Positions 55,560 to 64,000 of a stretch of DNA of 64,000 nucleotides are shown one piece after another. This DNA comes from Chloranthus sessilifolius (taxonomy: Eukaryota; Streptophyta; Magnoliopsida; Chloranthales; Chloranthaceae): assembly GCA_021018995.1 (NCBI GenBank), contig CM037590.1, positions 80,260,097 through 80,324,096 of the forward strand, given 5' to 3'. Under the pieces are notes generated by a model. The model made no database searches, was not told the DNA's origin, and saw only the letters and a program-made list of their open reading frames with translations. The position numbers and the translations under genes are program-made. Positions within the stretch are counted from its first letter, which is position 1, and each line of letters begins with the position of its first letter.

Positions 55560-56153
55560 CACAGGTGGTGAGGACGAGGAGCAGCCACGGCGACAAGGAC
55601 TAATTGGATGTCGTATTTCTTTTTGAGGGCTAGGGGTTGACTGAAGAAATGGTGAACTTTTGCTGAGAATATTTTGAGATGTAACTATTTGAAATATCCA
55701 GTTCTCAAACTATGGTGCATGGTTGCGCAGATGTAAATTTTTGGTTTTTGGAGTAATCTCATATTTCGCATGGTTGTTATGAATGGTGATTTCGTCGTGA
55801 TTTAGTATAATTTGAATTCTGTGTGAGTGTTATAGAAATGTGGTTGGCATGGATATTCCTGTGCATTGCAGGATAAAATTGTTGTGGATATCATGGTTGC
55901 AGGTACAAGGTTGAAATTGAAATGAAAAATCGAACCTAATTGGCTGTGATGATATGTGTGAAATGTCCATTTGTTGTGAATATGTGTGAGTCATCATGTG
56001 TGCACTTGCAAGGAATGTGTACGGTTATGAGTAGGTGTGAAGGGATACGTGTGTGTGCATAGGTGTGTTCATGCTCTAGTTATCCATGATATGTCATGCG
56101 CACTAGGGTATATTACAGGTCCACATATCATCTCATGTTCAATTTTCGAGGAC
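55560..56153. other. Tekay 3' internal non-coding sequence
   Basis: AT-rich sequence between the accessory gene and polypurine tract. No gene seen; some GTGTG runs at 55985-56080. Confidence 0.6.
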
Positions 56154-56173
56154 AAAAATTTTATAAGGGAGGA
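56154..56173 (+). other. Tekay polypurine tract
   Basis: AAAATTTTATAAGGGAGGA immediately before LTR start TGTAACACCCC. Confidence 0.85.
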
Positions 56174-56979
56174 TGTAACACCCCTAATTAGGAAATCGTG
56201 TAGATCAACTTGGTAAACATGTCGGCGCTGGGCGCACTATACCATGTCAGAATTTAAGACATCACTATGTGGGTGTAATAGTCATTGAAAATGTGAGATA
56301 GAAAGAACACAAAGTTAGGCGTATGGGGTTCACAAGTGAACCAAACTAAGATTTTCCTAGAACATTGGTGTGTGTGTGTGTGCTTCACGTGGAAGCAAAC
56401 AAAGGACTTAAGTGTGGGATGACTTCTCAAGGAAGTCATTTGCTTCTTTTCTACTGAGAGAGGGTGAGAGCTTGAGGAGAAGGAGACCCTACCTCTAGCT
56501 ATTGTTGTTGATCTCCCTCTTAACCTTCTTCCTTGAATTTGGAGTAGCACAAAGAGGTCATCGAGCTCACATGGTCGGAATGCGCAAGTAAGGGAAGGGA
56601 GAAAAAACCCAAGTCTATGAAAACCTTCCATTAGAAACCCTTAAGAAGAAAACCCCGAGTTGTGCCTGTATTCGCAAGGGAAATCGAAGTTGTTGGTGGG
56701 TACTAGAGAGGAGTTGTCTTCGTGTACATTGCGACACAAGCACAAGAGGGTGGGTCTCAAATCGTTCCAATTCGTGAGGAAGAAGCTTCGATAGAAGCGT
56801 CCATTCCATCATTGAATCCGTGAGATAAGAAGGTGAGATCTCTTGAAATTTTGATGGATTAGTTATAGCTTGAATAAGCATTTAATGCCTTAGAAGTTAG
56901 GTAATTAATGTGGAATTAAGAAAGGGTAAGAAAAGAAAGAAAAAGGAAATCAAATTTAAAAAATAAATGCTAAAATCTC

Positions 56980-57245
56980 GAAAGTCGCTCGCGTGACCTT
57001 GAGTCTCGCTCACGCGACTTGAAGTCACTCCCGCAAGATGAGCTTCAGAATAGGCATGAAAATCACATGTGCACAGTCGCTCGCGCAACTGAGTCTGCCC
57101 ATGAGAAGTCACTTGCACGACCTTGATACTCGCCCGCACGACTATCTTAGGCTGTGAGAAAGAGGGGAATTAGGAGAGCTCAGTCGCTCGAGTGGGCTCG
57201 CGCGACTGATATGTGGCACATGACTCGCTCGGAAGACCTTGAAAC
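56980..57245 (+). promoter_or_regulatory. Tekay palindrome cluster in 3' LTR
   Basis: AAAGTCGCTCGCGTGACC, GTCTCGCTCACGCGACTTG, AGTCGCTCGCGCAACT and related, same order as 35370-35645. No TATA box seen close by. Confidence 0.8.
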
Positions 57246-58024
57246 TCGCGTGTAACTGAGCAACTTTGGGCTATTTGGAATTTTTCTTCGAAAATCTTCC
57301 AAATATTCAGTGTGTAATCCTTTAAGCACCAGTTAGTGATCTATCAATACATTGGAATGTAGGTATGGATTAGATGTGTACGTGAAGATATTCGCTCCTT
57401 TTTGCATGATTAGGGTGCTTCGTGAACCGTGAGGTAGGAAAATTCAATAACCTTACATGTGATATGTGATATATGAAAAGTGTGATATGATAAGTTCGAT
57501 AAGCATATGAAATGTGACAAGCATGCGCGCGTGTGTGTGAACTCTGAAACGTGATAAGCATGTGTGTGTTTAAACTCTGAAAAGTGATAAGCACGTGTGT
57601 GTGTGTGTGTGTGTGAGCTCAGAAATGTGATAAGCACTTGTGAGTGTATGAACTCCGAATGTGAAATGTGTAAGACCTCGAAACCTAGTTATGTAATTAT
57701 CACAATACAAGGTGTTAAACTATAGGTTAAAACTTGCACGATGATTTAAGGTTCACGTGAAACGAATCCTAGACTGTGACCGGTAGGGCCGGATATCCGT
57801 ACAATTTACATAGGCCAACGGTGACGTTCAAGTGGCACAAGTGATCCTGCTAACATAGCTTAGGGGCTTAGTATTTAGGCAAGTGAGTCTATTAACGTAA
57901 CTCTGAGGCTTGACATCTCGTGTTAAGTGTTCATTGAAAAGTGTGATATGCTAAGTGTGATATCATAAGTTTGATAAGGATATGAAATGTGATAAGCGTG
58001 TGTGTGTGTGTGTGAACTTCGAAA

Positions 58025-58029
58025 ATATG
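58025..58029. repeat. Target site duplication ATATG (left)
   Basis: Partner 60613-60617. Flanks the solo LTR. Confidence 0.9.
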
Positions 58030-58645
58030 TGTAGCGACCCTAGATCTCTTAACCTCTGAATTGTAAGATCTTAGACCATACCTTCGTATCATAAACCATA
58101 GAATCATAATAAGGCGATAAAAGCACCTTAAACAGTGGAAGATAAAATTTCTTTAAAACATTAATTAATCAAAATAAAACTTATAATAATGTTTTTATTC
58201 TAATAACAAGTCCAACATGATTAAAGCATAAACTGTTTTGATAAAATACTAACTGATCAATGTCTCATTTATTTAAAATCACTAATAATAACTAGAAAGG
58301 AAAATAGCTAATTAGGCCACGAAGCCATCATCGTCATTCTATCCGGTTTCTTGAGCACCACGTGCCGTCTCATCGCCATAGATCCATACATTGCCCTTGG
58401 TGATACCTATCTCATATGGTCACCCACATCAACAAGGGGTGTAAGTTTACACTTGTATGGATCAGACATGCAATCTATTGAAGCATAATATATCAGTCAT
58501 AGCCATATAAATATTTTGATATATTTCATGTATGTGTGTATGTGGCATGTATAATCTCACTAAGCTGAAATGAACTGAGCATAAACATATATATCAATAT
58601 TACATGAATGCATCATATCATTTAATTTCATCTTTCTTGTCATTT

Positions 58646-58996
58646 AATGCGCGTTAGACTCCGTCCCGCTCAAGACGTTGGGTCTTAATCATACTCATCA
58701 CATGTTTAGTTAGACTCCGTCATGCTCAAGACGTTGGGTCTAATGAATCATATCATTTATTACATGTCAAACTCCGTCCCGCTCAAGACGTTAGGCTTAA
58801 TCATGCTCATCATACTCTTGTTTAGTTAGACTCCATCTTACACAAGATGTTGGGTCTAATTCCTTCTTAGACTCCATCATGTACAAGATGTTGGGTCTAA
58901 TGCTCTTTAATCGTGTTTAGTTAGACTCCATCAAGCACCAAATGTTGGGCCTAATACATTCTTAGACTCCACCGGGTACAAGATGTTGGGTCTAAT
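58646..58996 (-). repeat. Stem-loop array in family E solo LTR
   Basis: About eight units TTAGACTCCGTC ... GACGTTGGGTCTAA with arms TTAGACTC and GGGTCTAA around a 14-16 nt middle (CCGCTCAA or related). Middle parts vary, arms are kept. Confidence 0.85.
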
Positions 58997-59283
58997 GCTC
59001 GTTAATCATGGCTTGATATTTCATCGTATTTTACGTGTCCTGATTGTACATTATATAGATCTTCATGAAACATGTAAAGTGTATGAGAGTGATATCATAA
59101 TACATAAGCATTTAAGTGCATTTAATCATGGTACGCAAATATTAAAGTGTACACAATCATGGTGCATAAATATTACAGTGCATATCATCCGATCATGGTG
59201 TATAAACATTAACATTTAATGAGAGTGTTGTGAGAAGAACTGGAATATAGAACTTAACTACGCAAATAACATTCATTGATTTC

Positions 59284-59835
59284 AAATTCAGGTTCAATCG
59301 ATTGACATCCAATCGTCAATCGATTGACATAATTCTATGCATATCATAATACATAAGGCTCAATCGATTGACTCCTCTGAATCAATCGATTGACATAATT
59401 TTGTGCCTTTTCCCAAAATAACATTATTTATCAGTATCCGTTTATGCTCAATCGATCGATTTCTCATAATCAATCGATTGAATCAAATCCATACATTTTC
59501 TAAAAAGAATGTCCTTTATCAGGGTCTGTCAGGCTCAATCGATTGGCTTCTCTAAATTAATCGATTGAATCAAATCCGTGCATTTTCTTAAAATAATATC
59601 ATTTATTAGTTTCTATCAGGCTCAATCGATTAACTCCTCTGAATCAATCGATTGACATAATTCTGTGTATTTTCTTTCAAAGCAATATCATTTAATCCCC
59701 AATTGATTGACATCCAATTGTCAATTGATTGACATAATTCTGTGTATTTTTTCAAAAATAAACTCATTTATCAATACCTACTTTAATATTCATTCTCAAT
59801 CGATTGACATCCAATCGTCAATTGATTGACATAAT
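59284..59835 (-). promoter_or_regulatory. Palindrome cluster of family E
   Basis: TCAATCGATTGA, a perfect 12-bp palindrome, or one-base variants occurs about 13 times (e.g. 59295, 59320, 59352, 59382, 59451, 59480, 59532, 59620, 59650, 59800). Copies come in pairs separated by CATCCAATCG or TCTCTGAA. Confidence 0.88.
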
Positions 59836-61982
59836 TCTGTGAGCATATATCAAAATGCATCAAATCACATGGTGGGATTTCATCCGTCTTCTTCTTAATT
59901 GAAAATATCAACATTAAGGATCACTAATCATAGCATGCATTTATTTAATCATCCATTCATTATTCATGAAATAAACTCACTAATTTACACAAAAATCTAT
60001 TTAAAAATCAATATTTTAAGTTCAATGGAAAGCATGATTTCTCCATACCTAGATCAATCGTACCACCACGATTAGATTAAGATCCCAACAATGATGATGA
60101 TTTTAGAAGAAGGCAAAGGCCGCTTGAGAATATACGCCAACGTCTCGCCGCACTTTCAAAAGAAGGGTTCTAGGAAGATAAATCTAGAATTTCTTCTCTA
60201 AGGTCTCTAGGGTCTCTGAATGCTCTATTCTTAGGAAGAACTCTAAATGAGTTTATAATTTAGGGTTTTCTGTAAGACACTAATTTATCATATTTTGGGG
60301 ATTATCCAGTGTTAAGCTAACACAACAAGGAAGAGTGTATAAGCTTTTATCTTAAAGTTCAAAATAGAGGTTTAGAACACACATAGCAAGGTTTGATCCC
60401 TAGACCTCTTATCTACAACTTAAAGCTTTTAACCAGTAGGCTACCACATAACTTGTGTCCATTAATGACGAAAATAAATATAAGAGCTTGAAAAATCAAA
60501 ACATATATTTTTAGATAAAACGTTTTGAAAAGTCAAGGCATGCAGTGAATACGATATTAAACACATGCATATATTTTAGGTGTATCAAAGACATAAAATT
60601 CAGATCATGACAATATGATAAGCATGTGTGTGTGAACTCTGAAACGTGATAAGCACGTGTGTCTGTGTGTGTGAACTCTAAAAAGAGATAAGCACGTGTG
60701 TGTGTGTGAGCTCAGAAATGTGATAAGCACTTGTGTGCGTATGAACTCCGAATGTGAAATGTGTAAGACCTCGAAATCTAGTTATATAATTATCACAATA
60801 CATGGTGTTAAACTATAGGTTAAAACTTGCATAATGATTTAAGGTTCACGTGAAACGAATCTCAAACTATGACCGGTACGGCGGGATATCCATACAATTT
60901 AACAGGCCAACGGTGACTTTCAAGTGGCACAAGTGACCCTGCTAACGTAGCTCAGGGGCTTGGTATTTAGATAAGCGACTCTGTTAACGTAACTCAGAGG
61001 CTTGGCATTTCGTGTTAAGTGTTCATTGAATGACGATGATTGGGATTCCCAACGAATCTATGTCGCTTCCAATGCTATATATGCTTTGAAGTGGACTTTA
61101 AGTTATGTTTTAAGTCATTCATGAGATATGAAAAGCATGTAGTAAAATCCGAAATAAGTGTGAAACGTGGATTGTGTTAAGAATAAGAAGTGTGTGTGAA
61201 AAATGTGTAATTTAAATGTGTTTTTGTGAGATTCATGCATTTTGAAAATTCAGTTATCGTGTGATATGATATGTGTATGTTTTAAATATGATATGAATGT
61301 TATTGATAATTTCTCTACTAAGCTTAAACTGTTAGCTCATCCTTTGACTAGATGTCCCAGGTACAGATGTGAATCTAGGGATTGAGGAGTCTGACCGAGA
61401 GAAAGATCCATATTATATTCTAGAGGAGGAATCAGATCTTCTGTTAGAGGATTACTTCCCTTAGGGGACTTAGAGTGTTTTTTTTTGAGGTTTTGTGATT
61501 GGGGCTTGGTATGTCCGACCATTATATTTATTTTAATACAATGGATTCATGAAATGTAATTAATGTTGTGAACCACTGTTTTGGTGATGGTTGGCCATCA
61601 CCAGTGGTTCGTTTCGGTTCTGTCAGACTTATGGTTTGTATAAGGACAAGACCGTCATTTTGTCTTGCTATATATATATAGAATTAAAGATTTTCTTATG
61701 CCATATATGATGACTCTATCTGCTTCACAAGAGATATCAACTTAAATTCCACTGCAAGAGTGGACATAGTATGTGTTCAGTCAAGGATCATCGTAATCGG
61801 TGATTTGACGACACGAGTTTCAAGGTAGGAAATCCAAGCTGTCACACCAGTTGTCTTCTATGTGAAAGGGACTACTGTTTGTTTCTAGATCCTATCAATT
61901 GAAAATTTGAAATTGGCTTGACTTGTGGGTGTGGTTGACGTAATGTGGTCAGTGCACTAGTGTACTTTTCTATCGGTTGAAA

Positions 61983-62030
61983 GAAGAGAGAGAAAGAGGA
62001 GAGAGAGGAGAGAGAGGAGAGTGAGCTTTA
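61983..62030. repeat. GA-rich microsatellite
   Basis: AGAGAGAAAGAGGAGAGAGAG and similar, imperfect. Confidence 0.85.
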
Positions 62031-62913
62031 TTGGAGGATGCAGAAAACAACAATCTTTAGCTCTTCACTGCAAAGACCAGTTTTTGCATCATATAGGATT
62101 CTTGTTAGAACAACTAATATATACTATATTTCTTACAAATGCCTATATTTTTACAGCAATGAAAGTCTTACAGAAAAAAATTATTGCAAAGCCAAACTGA
62201 TCTAGAGCAAATGCCAACAGTTTGCTCCTGCACAAATCACTCCTAATTTTAGCAAACTAAAATTACAACTACAACAAATAGACAAAGCAAGTAAAAGAAT
62301 CTTTAAAAAATACATTAATAAGAGGTTTGCAATGGAAATCTTTTTGGGGCAGCAAAGTTATGGCTTATAACGATTTCAACTGAGATGAATCAAGTAACAA
62401 ATAACTATGGCTTGATGAATAAGGATGACCTACAGTCTATCTTTGAACTCCAAAATGATTTCACAAAAATGGTAAGGTGGACTGAGCAAAATAAAGTCCA
62501 ATAACAGAATGCAAACTACAATCCAATGGATCATACTACTTTCACGGGTTTAAGAATTACAAGAAGAAAAAAATACAAAAAATAAATAACAGAAAATTTG
62601 AAGGTGGAATGAGCAAAGCAGAGTTCAATAATAGAAGCATAGTAGTTGTTCTTAGCTCTTCTCTGTAAAGCCCTGTTTCTGCATCAAATACGATATTTTT
62701 TGGAAGAACTAAAGTAGCCATTAAATCTACTATAAAAGCAACAAAAAAAAATTGAAATTTACATTGCAAACAATATGAGTCACTTGCTCTGTGGTTCGAT
62801 TATGAGAGGGCTTCATGTGCCTTATATAGATGAGAAAGAAATAAGATAAGATCGAATCAAATTTACCTTTGGTCCAAAGCTATAATTACAACAATCTCAG
62901 GTACAGAACAACT

Positions 62914-62997
62914 AGAGATGGGAACCTTTCAAAGTTGTAAATGACTCCAATAGCTAGAGATGGGAACCTTTCAAAGTTGTAAATAACTCCAATTCAG
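62914..62997. repeat. 42-bp tandem duplication
   Basis: AGAGATGGGAACCTTTCAAA unit at 62914-62955 and 62956-62997, differing at very few bases. Confidence 0.9.
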
Positions 62998-63667
62998 GCG
63001 ACACTCCCAATGGGCAAAGTAGGTTACCCTACTATTCAACTTGTGAAGAGATGCCTCTGTGTTGAGTTGTCTCCATCTCACTGCAAGCTACACAGGAAAC
63101 ATGGTTCAAAAGGTTGTGCAAATGCAACTGAAGCTCTCTCTTTGTTGGATTATTTGAAGACCGTTTATAGCCGTTGGCCAACAGGCCGTTGGGAAGAGAC
63201 TTGCTCAAGTGTATTTATGGCACGAGAACTAGACTCAAACAGCTCAGATTTAGAGTTTTCGTGCACATTTCTCTAAGAAATTGAGATGTCGTTGTCGCTC
63301 GAAAAGTGCCCTGTTTTGTGTGGGGCCCATCGCAACTCACGAACGGAGGAAATGGTCAGAATCACTCTGATTTTGCTTGCTTTCTGCGCAAGAAGAAGCT
63401 TTCTGATGTTTCCCCAACTCTCGAACGAGCCCTAGAAAAAGTCAAATTTTGGTTGAAACCCACTGAAATTTAAAATACAGAAAACACTTAAAAATGATGA
63501 AAATTGCTTTTTTCTGAGAAAAATTCTTCGAATCTGATCGATTCTTAACTCAGTTGTTGTTGGCTGCGGAAAATACCTAGAATCTGATTGTTCTCTAGCT
63601 CTCGAATGAGGACGTAAATAACAATGCAGCTCCTAGGCTTCATGATGTGGACAAAAGGAGAATACCA

Positions 63668-63828
63668 CGAGACTGACCCAAAAAATAAGGTATTCCAGTG
63701 ACCGCCAAAACTATCGCTGTTAACAAAAAACCTGCCGTTACTAGTCCTATCGCTATTGAAACAGCAGGGTTTTTGGTTAATATCGGTAATTTTGGCAGCC
63801 GCTAATACTCTTATTTTTTGTAGTGAGG
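63668..63828. mobile_element. CACTA-like MITE
   Basis: The right end on the minus strand reads CACTACAAAAAATAAGAG then TATTAGCGG, a typical CACTA terminal sequence. The left half is the imperfect inverse (AAAAAATAAGGTATTCC, GACCGCCAAAAC). Length about 160 bp, no coding. Left end and 3-bp duplication not clear. Confidence 0.55.
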
Positions 63829-64000
63829 GCACCTACATTTGAAAATCATTGATTGCTTTGAATCATACAATGAAGATCAATTTTCACCCCAATCTCTCAC
63901 ACTGTGGATCTTGAGACTATGGGCATACCTTTCTTGTTAGATATTTAAAAGTTTATTATACTTGTCTTTTCCCAAGAGGTGTGTCTTTTAAATTGAGGTA

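Larger units (their letters stand above)
58030..60612 (-). mobile_element. Solo LTR of family E
   Basis: TGTAGCGACC at 58030 and GATCATGACA at 60612, with ATATG on both sides. Ends like this fit Tekay/Del LTRs. I tentatively place it on the minus strand, because then the order is leader, palindromes, hairpins, end, as in the others, and its end AGGGTCGCTACA resembles GGGCTGTTACA. Contains hairpin array 58646-58996 and palindrome cluster 59284-59835. Confidence 0.85.
57450..61026 (+). repeat. Tandem duplication of ~490 bp in Tekay 3' LTR
   Basis: 57450-57939 and 57940-58029 plus 60618-61026 share GTGTAAGACCTCGAAA, AATTATCACAATACA and CGTGTTAAGTGTTCATTGAA blocks. The 5' LTR (35850-36300) has a single copy. 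Confidence 0.75.
35022..61846 (+). mobile_element. Tekay/Del-like chromovirus, heavily interrupted
   Basis: This Ty3/gypsy element has an initiator-Met type PBS, gag with zinc knuckles, protease, RT (FIDD), RNase H, integrase and a C-terminal chromodomain, followed by an accessory gene and a 3' LTR. Its 5' LTR begins off the window, since the first ~450 bp of the LTR lie beyond the family D and Athila insertions. Four later insertions are seen inside (37005-42720, 43400-45740, 48673-52208, 58030-60612). The right target duplication should be CCAGT at 61847-61851. Confidence 0.85.
56174..61846 (+). repeat. 3' LTR of the Tekay-like element, with duplication and insert
   Basis: Starts TGTAACACCCC and ends GCTGTCACA. 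It aligns with 35022-36999 and 42721-42860. It contains palindromes (56980-57245), G-box repeats, an approximately 490-bp tandem duplication (57450-57939 and 57940-61016 less the insert) and the solo LTR 58030-60612. Without these it would be about 2.6 kb. Confidence 0.88.
61847..64000. other. Flanking sequence without recognised gene
   Basis: Right flank of the Tekay element. It has a GA-rich tract (61983-62030), an 80-bp diverged direct repeat (62045-62125 and 62628-62720), a 42-bp tandem duplication and a MITE. The short ORF 63010-63276 has no recognisable domain. Confidence 0.55.

Noticed and set aside
59284-59835. CRISPR-like array
   Set aside because: Spaced repeats are palindromic motifs in a plant LTR with irregular spacing and no unique spacers.
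63010-63276. 88-residue ORF in the right flank
   Set aside because: No recognisable domain, no clear promoter or splice context; could be chance.

Overview
This is a stretch of plant nuclear DNA made almost entirely of nested Ty3/gypsy LTR retrotransposons. The evidence is the set of element types present (Athila-like, TAT/Ogre-like, and a Tekay/Del-like chromovirus), the plant mobile domain (PMD) type accessory gene, the initiator-tRNA-Met and tRNA-Asp type primer binding sites, and the abundance of TG-to-CA-type substitutions in old copies. An angiosperm with a large genome is likely; I cannot name the species. I see no intact host gene. All retroelement reading frames carry stops or frameshifts, except single blocks such as the Athila integrase.

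Layout. 1-243 is a piece of an LTR that recurs almost identically at 33001-33241. 244-32793 is an Athila-like element on the + strand (gag, protease, start of RT to 2770; rest of RT, RNase H and integrase at 26128-28636; 3' LTR 30917-32793). It is split inside RT by a complete TAT-lineage element on the - strand (2776-26122, 5-bp target duplication GAGGA). That element has a degenerate gag-protease-RT-RNaseH-aRNaseH-integrase on the - strand and two accessory genes on the opposite (+) strand: a seven-exon PMD gene (7419-9751) and a second single-exon gene (10459-11976). 32794-35021 is an LTR of a third family, here called D, in - orientation; it lies in the 5' LTR of a Tekay-like element.

The Tekay-like element runs from beyond the left edge to 61846. 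Its 5' LTR (35022-42860) is interrupted by an aberrant family D insertion with inverted LTRs (37005-42720). Its gag is interrupted by a family D solo LTR (43400-45740, duplication GGAGG), and the RNase H/integrase junction by another (48673-52208, duplication AGAGC). The chromodomain ends at 53672. A further accessory gene with its own promoter follows at 54391-55559. The 3' LTR (56174-61846) carries a partial tandem duplication and a solo LTR of a fifth family, here called E (58030-60612, duplication ATATG). 61847-64000 is flank with small repeats and a CACTA-like MITE.

Main observation. Every LTR family here carries a cluster of short palindromes whose sequence is specific to that family: GGCGTATATA/TATATACGCC arms in TAT, GGTCGATTAATCGACC in Athila, AGTCGC-4 nt-GCGACT in Tekay, CCTGTCGACAGG-like in D, and TCAATCGATTGA in E. 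In Athila, TAT and D the cluster lies upstream of an LTR TATA box. In TAT and Tekay a second cluster of the same motif lies upstream of the accessory genes. Athila also has a second cluster after integrase. I infer a self-recognition system in which an accessory protein binds the element's own motif, analogous to the VANC anti-silencing proteins of VANDAL transposons. Several families also carry repeated stem-loops further along the LTR.
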